NCBI GenBank assembly: GCA_038319025.1
Contig: JBBQCW010000002.1
Span: 189,198-253,197 of the forward strand
DNA length: 64,000 bases
Direction of reading: 5' to 3'
From: JBBQCW01 sp038319025
GTDB taxonomy: Bacteria; Actinomycetota; Thermoleophilia; Solirubrobacterales; Solirubrobacteraceae
Shown: one piece after another, positions 40,041-48,551 of the stretch
Layout: the number at the start of each line of letters is the position of its first letter
Numbering within the stretch: position 1 is the stretch's first letter
The notes under the pieces: generated by a model
Told to the model about the DNA's origin: nothing
The model's database searches: none
The model's input: only the letters and a program-made list of their open reading frames with translations
Position numbers and translations under genes: made by a program

Positions 40041-41452
40041 GCGTCCGGCGCGGCGCCCATGGCGGAGGTGGGTTCGACGGCCAGCGGATCGTGCCAGTCG
40101 GTGCCGCGGGGCAGCAGGCGATCGGCCTCGGCCGGCCCCCAGGTGCCGGCCGCGTACTCGTGAATCGGGGTCCTGTCGTCCAGGATCGGATCAACGATCT
40201 TCCACGCCGCCTCGACCGAGTCCTGACGGGCGAAATGGTCACGCTCACCCTTCATCGCATCGTGTAGAAGGCGCGTGTACGGCGCCATGTCGCGGGCGAC
40301 CGAGTGGACGAACCGCAGCTCGCGATTCTCTCCCAGCATGCCGTCACCGGGGCGCTTGGTGCGCACGCCGATGGCAGCGGCGACATCAGGGCCGATCCGG
40401 AAGCGCACGTGGTTGGCGCCGTCCGGGCCCCAGGTGTCGAACACCTGCTGCGGCGGGCGCTTGAGCCGCACAAACACCTCGGTGGCGGTGACCGGCAGGC
40501 ACTTGCCGGCCCGGATGACCCACGGCACGCCCTCCCAGCGCCAGCTGTCGATACGGCAGCGCACCGCCGCGAACGTCTCGACCGTCGAACGCTTGGCCAC
40601 GCCATCCTCGTCGCGGTATCCGGCGTACTGCCCGCGCACACAATCGGTCGCCTTGAGCGGACGCATCGACTTGAGCACGCGGGCGCGCGAGTCACGGGCC
40701 GCCTCGGGGTCGTGCTCGCCGGGTGCGTCCATCGCCAGCAGACCGATCACCTGCAGCATGTGGTTCTGGATCACGTCACGAATGGCACCGGCTTCCTCGT
40801 AGAACCCGCCGCGGCCCTTGACGCCGAACGACTCGGCCATCGTGATCTGCACCGAAGCGATGTGATCCCGATTCCACAACGGCTCAAAGAACGAGTTGGC
40901 AAACCGGACGTACTCGATGTTTTGCGTCGCTTCCTTACCCAGGTAGTGATCGATGCGATAGATCGACCGCTCCGAGAACACCTGGTGCAGCGTGCGGTTG
41001 AGCTCCTCGGCCGACTGCAGGTCGTGGCCGAACGGCTTCTCCACCACGATGCGGGCGCCGTCGGCGGATCCGGAGTCGCGCAGGTGGCCGGCAACGGTGG
41101 CGAACAGGCTGGGCGGGATGGCCAGGTAGTGCATCGGCCGCCGGGCGTCCCCGAGCTTGGCGCGAAGTTCCAGGAACGTCCCGGCATTGGAGTAGTCGCC
41201 GTCGACGTAGGACAGCAGCTTCATCAACTTGGCGAATGCGGCCTTGTCCACGCCGCCGTGTTCCTCACAGCTCTTGCGCGCGCGCTCGCGCAGGTCGTCG
41301 ATCGTCCAACCGGCCTTCGCCACGCCAACGATGGGAACGTCGAGCAGATCGTCGCGGACCATCGCCTGCAGCGCCGGGAAGATCTGCTTGTAGGCGAGGT
41401 CGCCGGTGGCGCCGAAGAAAGCGAGGGCGTCAGCGTGGGGAGCACGTTTCAT
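40037..41452 (-). CDS. zwf: Glucose-6-phosphate dehydrogenase
   Basis: A 471-residue G6PD, the first step of the oxidative pentose phosphate pathway (glucose 6-phosphate + NADP to 6-phosphogluconolactone + NADPH). The nucleotide motif is FFGATGDLAYKQIFPAL (12-28) and the substrate motif RIDHYLGKEATQN (166-178) contains the catalytic His. EKPFGHDLQSA is the conserved Pro-containing loop. No tkt/tal/opcA/pgl genes are adjacent, unlike the usual actinobacterial zwf cluster. Leaderless -10 TAGGCT ends 6 bp before the ATG. Three unrelated enzymes and a membrane protein follow, each overlapping by 3-4 bp. Confidence 0.96.
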   Translation of the reverse strand: MKRAPHADALAFFGATGDLAYKQIFPALQAMVRDDLLDVPIVGVAKAGWTIDDLRERARKSCEEHGGVDKAAFAKLMKLLSYVDGDYSNAGTFLELRAKLGDARRPMHYLAIPPSLFATVAGHLRDSGSADGARIVVEKPFGHDLQSAEELNRTLHQVFSERSIYRIDHYLGKEATQNIEYVRFANSFFEPLWNRDHIASVQITMAESFGVKGRGGFYEEAGAIRDVIQNHMLQVIGLLAMDAPGEHDPEAARDSRARVLKSMRPLKATDCVRGQYAGYRDEDGVAKRSTVETFAAVRCRIDSWRWEGVPWVIRAGKCLPVTATEVFVRLKRPPQQVFDTWGPDGANHVRFRIGPDVAAAIGVRTKRPGDGMLGENRELRFVHSVARDMAPYTRLLHDAMKGERDHFARQDSVEAAWKIVDPILDDRTPIHEYAAGTWGPAEADRLLPRGTDWHDPLAVEPTSAMGAAPDA

Positions 41453-41458
41453 GCGCGC

Positions 41459-41464
41459 AGCCTA
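41459..41464 (-). promoter_or_regulatory. -10 box of the zwf operon (leaderless)
   Basis: TAGGCT on the minus strand ends 6 bp before the zwf ATG. Confidence 0.5.
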
Positions 41465-41520
41465 CCGGCCGACGGCCTGCGGTTATGACCCAGCGTCGGG
41501 AAGGCGACCGGGGACCGGGT

Positions 41521-41526
41521 TAGCCT
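41521..41526 (+). promoter_or_regulatory. -10 box of the HdeD-like gene (leaderless)
   Basis: TAGCCT ends 7 bp before the ATG. Confidence 0.5.
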
Positions 41527-41533
41527 TTGCCCC

Positions 41534-42082
41534 ATGCAAAATGAGAGCGTCTCGGCCCGCTTCTGGTGGCTCTTCCTCGTCGCCGGCATCCTGTCCATCT
41601 CGGCCGGGGTCATCTCGATCGTCTACCCCCACATCACGCTCGGGGTGATTGCGATCGTCCTCGGTCTGTACTTGGTGATCTCAGGGCTGATCGAGCTGGT
41701 CGCGGGCATCGCCGAGGATGACGCCGACGGCACGTTGCGCATCCTCGCGGTGCTGCTCGGCATCGTGTCGCTGATCGCCGGCGTGATCGTGCTGCGCAAC
41801 CCCGGCGAGTCGCTGCAGACGATCTCGCTGGTCGTCGGCATCTTCCTCATCATCGGCGGTGTGATCGAGGTCTTCCGTGCCTTCGGCCGACCTGACCAGC
41901 GCGGCATCGCAATCTTCTCCGGTTTGATCGAACTCGCAGCCGGCATCATCATCGCCGCCCAGCCGAAGATCGGCCTGACGACGCTGGCGGTCATCATCGG
42001 CATCGTGCTGATCCTGCGCGGCATCGCGGCCTGCTGGCTCGCCTTCCAGGTGAAGAAGTTCCAGGACCCGGTACCGGCTTGA
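41534..42082 (+). CDS. HdeD-family (DUF308) membrane protein
   Basis: A 182-residue protein with six predicted membrane helices arranged as three hairpins, each about 20-22 residues, with repeated VIxIVLG.YLxxxGxxEL-type motifs (GVIAIVLGLYLVISGLIELV, quoted at 20 residues). This repeat pattern is typical of DUF308/HdeD proteins, linked to acid or stress resistance in enterobacteria. Short loops and a positively charged C-terminus (FQVKKFQDPVPA) suggest the C-terminus is cytoplasmic. It is alone, divergent from zwf and convergent with the sugar kinase gene 3 bp away. Confidence 0.88.
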   Translation: MQNESVSARFWWLFLVAGILSISAGVISIVYPHITLGVIAIVLGLYLVISGLIELVAGIAEDDADGTLRILAVLLGIVSLIAGVIVLRNPGESLQTISLVVGIFLIIGGVIEVFRAFGRPDQRGIAIFSGLIELAAGIIIAAQPKIGLTTLAVIIGIVLILRGIAACWLAFQVKKFQDPVPA

Positions 42083-42085
42083 GGT

Positions 42086-43552
42086 TCAGCCCAGCTCGGC
42101 CGCAGCGCTGACGAACTTTCGCCAGCGCTGATGGCTGGCGGCGCGCAACGCATCGGCTGTCTGCGGGTGCACGAGCTCACCGGCGGGCAGCCGTTCGGCT
42201 GCTTGGGCGAGGGATGGGAAAAGGCCGGCGCCGACCCCGGCCAGCATCGCCGCTCCGAGGACGGTTGCGTCGGGCTCTGACCGCTGCACCGGGACGCCGA
42301 GAACGTCGGCCTGCATCTGCGGCAGGAGCGCTGCCGCGGTGAGGCCACCGTCGATGCGCAACACGCCGACCGGTGCGCGCTGGCCGACGAGCGCGACGAT
42401 GTCCGCAACCCGCCAGGTGATCGCTTCGATCGCCGCCCGAGCTATGTGCGCCGGCGTACTACCGGCTGTCAGCCCGGCGATCACTCCGCGGGCGTCGGCC
42501 TCCCACCAAGGCGCCCCGAGGCCCGCCAGCGCAGGCAGCACGCGAACTCCCCCGCTATCGAACACCGTCGCGGCCAGGGCGCTGAGGGCCGGTGGGTCAG
42601 GGGCAAGGCCGAGCGTGCCCGACAGCCATTCCAGTAGGGCACCAGCCGTGAAGACGCCGCCGTCCAGGGCGTATTCGGTGCGGCCGGCGATAGTCCAGGC
42701 CACGGTGGGCAGCAGCCCGCCGCCGGCCGCCGGCGGCTCGGTGCCGACGTGGGCGAGGACGAAGACGCCGGTGCCGTAGGTGGCCTTCACGCGGCCGGGC
42801 ACCACGCACCCGGCACCGGCCAGCGCGGCTTGCTGATCGCAGACGCGAGCGGTCAGGGAAATCGGCGCCGGCCAGCTCGGCGCTCGCAGCTCTCCGAGAG
42901 CGCCGGCGGTCTCGTGGACCGTGGGCAGGACGTCGGTGGGCACGCCGAACGCGGCGGTCAGCGAGGCGTCCCAACCGATTCCGTCGCCGGCCTGCAACTG
43001 GGTTCGCGATGCCGTCGACGGGTCGGTGGCGAAGCCGGCCCCGAGCCGGTCGGACAGGAAGGCGTCGACGGTGCCCATCCGCAAGGTGCCCTTTGCCCTC
43101 GCCGCATCCACGCTCGCGTCGTTCTCGAGCAACCAAGCGAGCTTGCCGGCGGAGAAGTAGGGATCCAGCGGCAGGCCGGAGCGTTCCTCGATGTCGCCGG
43201 CCAGACCGGCTGACCTCAGCCGATCGAGCACCGTCTGCGCACGCTTGTCCTGCCACACATGGATCGGCGTGAGCGGGGCGCCCGTCTCGGCGTCCCAGGC
43301 CAGCACCGACTCGCCCTGATGATCCAGCCCACACGCGACCACGTCGCCGTGGTCCCCGGCCACCAACTCAGCCACCACGTCGACGACAGCGCCGAGCACG
43401 GCCAGCGGATCCTGCTCGACCAGCCCCGGTGCCGGGTGGGTCGTGGTGATGCGACGCGTGGTCGTCGCCACCGCCCGCAGATCCAGGTCGAACAGGGTGG
43501 CCTTGACCGCGCTGGTGCCGTCGTCGATCCCCAAGAGCAGTCGGCGGCTCAT
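42086..43552 (-). CDS. FGGY-family carbohydrate kinase (glycerol/xylulose-kinase-like)
   Basis: A 488-residue sugar kinase. The N-terminal phosphate motif is LLLGIDDGTSAVKATLFD, ACGLDHQGESVLAWD and PIHVWQDKRAQ belong to the substrate pocket, and the C-terminal ATP domain contains VLRIDGGLTAAALLPQMQADVLG. The GLTA-type ATP motif and the catalytic Asp region VCDQQAALAG are present. The start MSRRLLLG is used; its ATGA overlaps the stop of the FAD-dependent dehydrogenase. Coupling with a glycerol-3-phosphate-dehydrogenase-like flavoprotein favours glycerol as substrate, but other FGGY substrates fit the sequence. Confidence 0.87.
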   Translation of the reverse strand: MSRRLLLGIDDGTSAVKATLFDLDLRAVATTTRRITTTHPAPGLVEQDPLAVLGAVVDVVAELVAGDHGDVVACGLDHQGESVLAWDAETGAPLTPIHVWQDKRAQTVLDRLRSAGLAGDIEERSGLPLDPYFSAGKLAWLLENDASVDAARAKGTLRMGTVDAFLSDRLGAGFATDPSTASRTQLQAGDGIGWDASLTAAFGVPTDVLPTVHETAGALGELRAPSWPAPISLTARVCDQQAALAGAGCVVPGRVKATYGTGVFVLAHVGTEPPAAGGGLLPTVAWTIAGRTEYALDGGVFTAGALLEWLSGTLGLAPDPPALSALAATVFDSGGVRVLPALAGLGAPWWEADARGVIAGLTAGSTPAHIARAAIEAITWRVADIVALVGQRAPVGVLRIDGGLTAAALLPQMQADVLGVPVQRSEPDATVLGAAMLAGVGAGLFPSLAQAAERLPAGELVHPQTADALRAASHQRWRKFVSAAAELG

Positions 43553-44706
43553 CGGTCGGGCGTGCCCCAATGGTCTGCGGACCGCTGCCACCAGGGCTGC
43601 GTTGCCTCGGACTGCGTCGGCGTCGGGAGCGGTTGTTCGTCCCTCAAAGTCAGCCCCAACTCACTCAGCAGCCCCACCACATGCTCGGCGATGCCCAGCG
43701 ATGCCGACAGCCCGGTCGACCGGATCGCGCCCACGTGAATCAGGCCTGGGCAGGTGGAGGAGGCGGCGAACACATAGTTGTCCCCGTCGCCGGCGGGCCG
43801 CAACCCGGCGTAGGCAAATATCGGCCGCGCGTCCCGCAGGGCCGGGATGCGCGCCGCCACCTTCTCCATGATCTCCACCGCCGCCTGCGGTCGCACGGAC
43901 CAATCGTTTTTGTCCTCCTGGTCGTGTGCCGTCGGCCCTGCCACCACGTGGCCATCGAGGGTCGGGAACACGAGAACGCCTTTGGTGTGAGCGTCCGGCA
44001 CCGGGAGGTCGATCACCGGCGGCGCTCCGACGAGAGACGGCGGCGTGTCGAAAACGAGGAACTCACCTTTGCGCGGGACGATGCGAAAGAGGTCCGTATC
44101 ACCGCTGGCGGTGGCCAGTTCATCGGCGTAGAGCCCGGCCGCGTTCACGGCGTGAGTGCAGTCGGCCAGACGCTCGTCGCGCTCGCCCAGCACCACGAGC
44201 CCGTCATGCCGGACGGTCGGAGTCACCGCGCTGGCGCGTGCCCCCGTGATGATCGACGCGCCGAGCGAGCGGGCCGCATCGGCCAGCGCGAGCACGTACG
44301 CGACCGGGTCGCACACCCACTCACCGGGGATCTGCAGGGCACCGTCCTCATCGCGCGCCGTCGGGACTCCGTTGACGGCCGCGTTGGCCTGGAGACGGTC
44401 GACCGCGGCCGCCTGGGCCGGATCGCGCGGGTGCATTCGCGCCCCGCAGCGCAACACGTCCAGGCCCAGCATGTCGAGCACCGGGGGACGCAGGCGCGCG
44501 GAAGCGAGGATCAACTCTGTCTCCAGCTCACCCGGCGTCGAGTCAAAGCCGGTATGGAGGATCCCCGAGTTCGTGCCGCTGGCCGCCAGGCCCAATTCCG
44601 GCTCGGCCTCCAGGAGGGTCACCGAGACGCCGCGGCGCACGAGCGCCAGGGTGGTGGCGACGCCGACGACGCCGCCGCCGATCACGCACACGTCAACGCG
44701 GGGCAT
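43549..44706 (-). CDS. FAD-dependent oxidoreductase of the glycerol-3-phosphate dehydrogenase / L-2-hydroxyglutarate oxidase type
   Basis: A 385-residue DAO-family flavoprotein. The dinucleotide motif is DVCVIGGGVVGVATTLAL (about 4-21), followed by SGTNSGILHTGFDSTPGELE, the segment shared by GlpA/GlpD-like and LhgO-like enzymes. ADCTHAVNAAGLYADELA and AYAGLRPAGDGDNYVF are other landmarks. It precedes and overlaps the FGGY kinase, a pairing that supports glycerol 3-phosphate oxidation, though L-2-hydroxyglutarate remains possible. The start MPRVDVCVIGG is fixed by the -10 TAGTAT ending 7 bp before it. Upstream frame extension runs through the divergent gene. Confidence 0.85.
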   Translation of the reverse strand: MPRVDVCVIGGGVVGVATTLALVRRGVSVTLLEAEPELGLAASGTNSGILHTGFDSTPGELETELILASARLRPPVLDMLGLDVLRCGARMHPRDPAQAAAVDRLQANAAVNGVPTARDEDGALQIPGEWVCDPVAYVLALADAARSLGASIITGARASAVTPTVRHDGLVVLGERDERLADCTHAVNAAGLYADELATASGDTDLFRIVPRKGEFLVFDTPPSLVGAPPVIDLPVPDAHTKGVLVFPTLDGHVVAGPTAHDQEDKNDWSVRPQAAVEIMEKVAARIPALRDARPIFAYAGLRPAGDGDNYVFAASSTCPGLIHVGAIRSTGLSASLGIAEHVVGLLSELGLTLRDEQPLPTPTQSEATQPWWQRSADHWGTPDR

Positions 44707-44712
44707 GGGCGC

Positions 44713-44719
44713 GATACTA
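44713..44719. promoter_or_regulatory. Single symmetric -10 element serving two divergent leaderless genes
   Basis: The seven bases GATACTA read GATACT on the plus strand (7 bp before the plus ATG) and TAGTAT on the minus strand (7 bp before the minus ATG). The intergenic gap is only 19 bp. One -10 region therefore appears to open for transcription in both directions. Confidence 0.6.
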
Positions 44720-44725
44720 GTCGCG

Positions 44726-45127
44726 ATGACTTCCACCGCCGACGTGCTCTCCCTCACCGGCATCTATCACGCCGACGGCTCGCTGATCGGCGAGCTGCGT
44801 TATTGGGTCGGCGCCCGCCTGGGGCGCACTCACTGCTCACTCTGCGACATCACGCACGGGTCGGTACGCGAGAAGCCGGAGTGGCGAGCGAAATGCGAGT
44901 CGCTCCCCGTTCCGTTTCGCGCCGTCCATCTGGACGAGCGCACACCCGAAGAGCGCAACGCATCAGAAGGCCACACCCCGTGCGTGCTGGCGCACACCGC
45001 CGGCGGAGTCGAACTGCTGCTCGGACCAGACGCGCTGGAAACGTGCGCCGGCGATCCGGGAGCGCTGGCCGACGCGATCGACGCCGCCCTCGCCGCCCGA
45101 AACGACGACGTGGCTGCGGCGCACTGA
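44726..45127 (+). CDS. Hypothetical protein with a CxxC-D-x-x-H motif
   Basis: A 133-residue cytosolic protein with no recognised family. It has a beta-rich N-terminus (LTGIYHADGSLIGELRYWVG), then RTHCSLCDITHGSVREKPEW, where Cys36/Cys39 and nearby His could bind a metal or form a disulfide, and two more Cys (KCESL, TPCVLA). The second half reads VELLLGPDALETCAGDPGALADAIDAAL and ends acidic/Ala-rich. It shares its promoter element with the divergent glycerol-type dehydrogenase/kinase operon. Its 3' end is 13 bp before an M20 peptidase that has its own -10. Confidence 0.55.
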   Translation: MTSTADVLSLTGIYHADGSLIGELRYWVGARLGRTHCSLCDITHGSVREKPEWRAKCESLPVPFRAVHLDERTPEERNASEGHTPCVLAHTAGGVELLLGPDALETCAGDPGALADAIDAALAARNDDVAAAH

Positions 45128-45133
45128 CACAAT
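45128..45133 (+). promoter_or_regulatory. -10 box of the M20 dipeptidase gene (leaderless)
   Basis: CACAAT ends 7 bp before the ATG and overlaps nothing but the stop region of the preceding gene; the first base deviates from TANNNT. Confidence 0.4.
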
Positions 45134-45140
45134 CGCCGGC

Positions 45141-46481
45141 ATGGATGCCGACTCGCTTCGCCTTGCCGTCCTGGACGGCATGTCCACCACCCGAGCCGAT
45201 CTCGAACGCCTCGTGCGCCTGCCGTCGATCGCCTTCGACGGGTTCGATCGCGCGCCCGTCCACGGGGCAGCGGAACTGACGGCGCAGATACTGCGCGAGG
45301 CAGGCCTCCGTGACGTGCGCCTCCTCGACATCCCCGACAGCGCACCGGCCGTGTTCGGCGAGTTGCCCGCGCCGGACGGTGCGCCGACCGTGCTGCTGTA
45401 TGCCCACTACGACGTACAGCCCGCGGGCGACGAAGCGAAATGGACGTCACCGCCGTGGGAGCCGACCGAGCGCAACGGGCGGCTTTACGGCCGGGGGACG
45501 GCCGACGACAAGTCGGGCATCGTCACCCACGCGGCCGCGCTGCGCGCGTGGGGCGGGAAGCCGCCCGTCGGCGTGAAGGTGCTGATCGAAGGCGAGGAGG
45601 AGACGGGCAGCGGAGCGATCGACGCCTATGTCGCCGCTCACCCGGACCTGTTCGCCGCCGACGTGATCGCCGTCGCGGACTCGGGCAACTGGAAGCTCGG
45701 TGAGCCGACGTTGAACACGAGTCTGCGCGGAATGGCGATGTGCACCGTCGAAGTGCGCACGATCGCCTCGCCCGTTCACAGCGGCCTGTTCGGCGGCGCC
45801 GTGCCTGACGCGCTGATGGAGCTGATCGGCCTGCTCTCAACGCTCACGGACGCCGACGGCCATCCGGCGATAGCGGGCCTCACGAGCGAGGAGTGGGACG
45901 GTCTGCAGGTGGACGAGACGACGGTGCGCGAGGGGGCCTACGTACTGGACGGCGTCGACCTGATCGGGCGAGGATCCTTGGCCTCGAGGATGTGGTCGCG
46001 CCCATCCGTGACGGTGATCGGCCTCGATGCCCCGTCCACCCACGGTGCACGCAACGCGCTGGTGCCCAACGCGCGAGCCATCATCGGGCTGCGGCTGCAC
46101 CCGGCCGACGACCCGGCCGACGGGGCGCGGCTTCTGGGTGAGCATCTGCGTGCGCACGCGCGGTCCGGGATCCTCGTAGACGTCGAGTCCGGCGCCGGGG
46201 GCTTCGGGCACCAGACGTCCGTCGATGGGCCAGGCTGCGCGGCAGCGATGCGGGCGATGGCCACCGCCTACGGCAAGGAGGCCGTGACGATGGGCAGCGG
46301 CGGATCCATCCCCCTTGTCCACGCACTCGCCGCGGCGCTACCGGGGGTCGAGATCGTTCTGTGGGGCCCGGTCGACGACGCAGCCAACATGCATGCGGCC
46401 GACGAGTCGCTGCACCTGGAGGAGTTCGAGCGCGCTTGCGTCACCGAGGCGCTGTTCCTGGGGGAACTGGCGAAGCGCTGA
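45141..46481 (+). CDS. M20/M25/M40-family dipeptidase
   Basis: A 446-residue zinc dipeptidase. Metal ligands: His in YAHYDVQPAG, bridging Asp in LYGRGTADDKSG, catalytic Glu pair in IEGEEETGSGA, Asp in AVADSGNW, and the C-terminal His in NMHAADESLHLEEF. The order and spacing match carnosinase/PepV-like dipeptidases with a lid domain (about 190-330). It should hydrolyse dipeptides in the cytoplasm. Its -10 lies at the end of the upstream CxxC gene, so it is probably transcribed alone. Confidence 0.92.
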   Translation: MDADSLRLAVLDGMSTTRADLERLVRLPSIAFDGFDRAPVHGAAELTAQILREAGLRDVRLLDIPDSAPAVFGELPAPDGAPTVLLYAHYDVQPAGDEAKWTSPPWEPTERNGRLYGRGTADDKSGIVTHAAALRAWGGKPPVGVKVLIEGEEETGSGAIDAYVAAHPDLFAADVIAVADSGNWKLGEPTLNTSLRGMAMCTVEVRTIASPVHSGLFGGAVPDALMELIGLLSTLTDADGHPAIAGLTSEEWDGLQVDETTVREGAYVLDGVDLIGRGSLASRMWSRPSVTVIGLDAPSTHGARNALVPNARAIIGLRLHPADDPADGARLLGEHLRAHARSGILVDVESGAGGFGHQTSVDGPGCAAAMRAMATAYGKEAVTMGSGGSIPLVHALAAALPGVEIVLWGPVDDAANMHAADESLHLEEFERACVTEALFLGELAKR

Positions 46482-46516
46482 GGCTTCCTTCAAGCGCCGA
46501 CCAGCACTCAGCCCCA

Positions 46517-47614
46517 TCAGACCGACGGCACCTGCTGCGTGATGCAGTGCACGTTGCCCCCGCCGAGCAGGATCTCGCGGCCGGGGACCCCGACGACCTC
46601 ACGGTCAGGGAGGAGTCCGGCGATGACGGCCAGCGCTTTGTCGTCGGTCCGCTCATCGAGAAGCGGTACGACCACGCGCGAGGTGCCGATGTAGAAGTTT
46701 GCGTAGGACCCCGACAGGTGCTCGCCGGCCACGCGCGGCTGCGTACCGGCGATCGCGTCGATCCCGCGCGCCTCTTCCTCGGTCATGCGCGCCGGGTCCG
46801 GCGACGGCAGCAGATGAACCTCCAACTCACGACCGCGGGCGTCCCGGGCGCCGCGCAGCACCTCAAGGGCGGCGGCGGAGATCATGTGCTCGGGGTCGTT
46901 CTCATCATCAGTCCAGGTGAGGACGACGACGCCGGGCGCCACGTAGTGCACGAGGTTGTCCACGTGGCCGTCAGTCTCGTCACCCAGCACGCCGGCGCCC
47001 AGCCAGATCACCTGCTCGATCCCCAGGTACGCCCGCAGCGCGTCCTCGATCTGCGCGCGACTCATCGACGGGTTGCGGTTGGGGTTGAGCAGGCACTCCT
47101 CGGTGGTGATCAGCGTGCCCTCGCCGTCCACGTGGATCGACCCACCCTCCAGCACGAACGGCGCGCGGTACCGGTCGGCGCCCTCGAGTTCACAAATCTT
47201 GCGGGCGATCAGATCGTCCTGATCCCACGGGAAGTACAGGCCCCCATCGAGCCCGCCCCAAGCGTTGAACGTCCAGTCCACGCCGCGGCGCCGGCCCGCG
47301 CCGTCGACGACAAAGGTCGGCCCGATGTCACGACACCACGCGTCGTTGCTGGATGCTTCCACCACGCGCACCGACGGCGGCAGTGCGCTGCGCGCGTGCT
47401 CGTACTGACGCGCGGAGGCGAGCATCGTCACCGGGTCGCTCACCGTTATCGCCTCTGCCACCGCCACCCAAGCCTCCTGCGCGGGGCGGGCACCGAGGCG
47501 CCAGTTGTCGGGGCGCTCGGGCCAGACCATGTAGCACCCATCGTGCGGAGCGAACTCGCCGGGCATGTGAAAGCCATCAGCGGCGGGCGTGGAATCCAGA
47601 AGCGCGGGCATCAT
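46517..47614 (-). CDS. aguA: Agmatine deiminase
   Basis: A 365-residue guanidino-group hydrolase that converts agmatine to N-carbamoylputrescine and ammonia. The family landmarks are WPERPDNWRLGARPAQ, SSNDAWCRDIGPTFVV, AWGGLDG, ETDGHVDNLVHY and the terminal GGGNVHCITQQ with catalytic Cys357. No N-carbamoylputrescine amidase (aguB) or arginine decarboxylase gene is nearby, so the pathway is split in this genome or the enzyme works alone. -10 TAGCGT ends 7 bp before the first ATG (MMPALLD). Divergent from the cupredoxin gene. Confidence 0.94.
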   Translation of the reverse strand: MMPALLDSTPAADGFHMPGEFAPHDGCYMVWPERPDNWRLGARPAQEAWVAVAEAITVSDPVTMLASARQYEHARSALPPSVRVVEASSNDAWCRDIGPTFVVDGAGRRRGVDWTFNAWGGLDGGLYFPWDQDDLIARKICELEGADRYRAPFVLEGGSIHVDGEGTLITTEECLLNPNRNPSMSRAQIEDALRAYLGIEQVIWLGAGVLGDETDGHVDNLVHYVAPGVVVLTWTDDENDPEHMISAAALEVLRGARDARGRELEVHLLPSPDPARMTEEEARGIDAIAGTQPRVAGEHLSGSYANFYIGTSRVVVPLLDERTDDKALAVIAGLLPDREVVGVPGREILLGGGNVHCITQQVPSV

Positions 47615-47621
47615 GGACCGG

Positions 47622-47627
47622 ACGCTA
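47622..47627 (-). promoter_or_regulatory. -10 box of the agmatine deiminase gene (leaderless)
   Basis: TAGCGT on the minus strand ends 7 bp before the ATG. Confidence 0.5.
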
Positions 47628-47672
47628 TCGCGCCATTGCTCCGGCGCTCACTTTCGGACAGGATGGGCCGAC

Positions 47673-48539
47673 ATGACCTTGCGCACTCGCCATCTGCCCC
47701 TGATCGCCGCCGCCGGCGTCCTCGTCGCCATCGCCCTGCCGGGCGTGAGCCAGGGTGACGCACCGCTGCCATCCACGGCGACTTTTGTGGCCAAGGACCT
47801 TGAATGGAACGTTGAAGGAGGGAGCCTCACCAGCACCACTGTGGCGGTGGGCGCCGTGGTCTCGTTCTCCTACCCGACGGGGATCACGCATCACAACGCG
47901 CACTTCAATAGTGGACCCCAGCCGACGTGCACGCAGACGGCGCCCGGCAACAGTGCCTCGGGATCGGTGCTTCCGCCGACGCCGCAGTCCCCCGGTTGGG
48001 CCGGCACGTGCACGTTCGCCACGGCGGGGACTTACACGTTCCTCTGCGATCAGCACCATTCGATGCACGGCACGATCGTGGTCTCCGACGGCACCGCGAC
48101 CACGACCACCACGGCTACGACGACCACCACGACCTCCACCACCACGCCCACCGATCCCACGACCACGACCAGCACGACGCCGACGAGCACCACCCCGACT
48201 CCGCCGCCACCGCCGACGATCACCATCCCGGCAAAGCAACGCGGCACCGCTGTGCACGGCACGCTCACAGGCGTCATTGCCGGTTCACGTCTAGCCGTCT
48301 CGCTGACGGCATCCAAGGCCACGATCAAGGCCCGTAGCGCCGCCGCTCTCGCGGTCGGGCGCCTCGCCACCTCCTCGCTCACCGCGGGCACTCAGGCGTT
48401 CAGCGTGTCCCTCACCGCCAAGGCCAAAGCCGCGCTCAAGCGACACCGCTCCCTGCGCGTCACCGCCCACGTCGTGCTGACGCCGCTGACCGGCGGCGCC
48501 ACGACGAAGACCGCGACCGTCACCCTGCGCAAGCGCTGA
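47673..48539 (+). CDS. Secreted cupredoxin (plastocyanin-like) protein with Thr-rich linker and surface-repeat C-terminus
   Basis: A 288-residue exported protein. Signal peptide about 1-28 (ending GVSQG). A blue-copper domain (about 30-138) has the ligands His73 or His74 (ITHHNAHF), Cys125, His128 and Met131 in FLCDQHHSMHGTI, the type 1 copper order H...C...H...M. A long Thr/Ser/Pro linker (about 141-188) follows, then a beta module (about 193-288, GTAVHGTLTGVIAGSRLAVSL to VTLRKR) like the C-terminal modules of other exported proteins here. It may carry electrons outside the membrane or bind copper. The start is the first ATG after the hexamer CAGGAT. Confidence 0.85.
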   Translation: MTLRTRHLPLIAAAGVLVAIALPGVSQGDAPLPSTATFVAKDLEWNVEGGSLTSTTVAVGAVVSFSYPTGITHHNAHFNSGPQPTCTQTAPGNSASGSVLPPTPQSPGWAGTCTFATAGTYTFLCDQHHSMHGTIVVSDGTATTTTTATTTTTTSTTTPTDPTTTTSTTPTSTTPTPPPPPTITIPAKQRGTAVHGTLTGVIAGSRLAVSLTASKATIKARSAAALAVGRLATSSLTAGTQAFSVSLTAKAKAALKRHRSLRVTAHVVLTPLTGGATTKTATVTLRKR

Positions 48540-48551
48540 ACGGCGCCGGCG

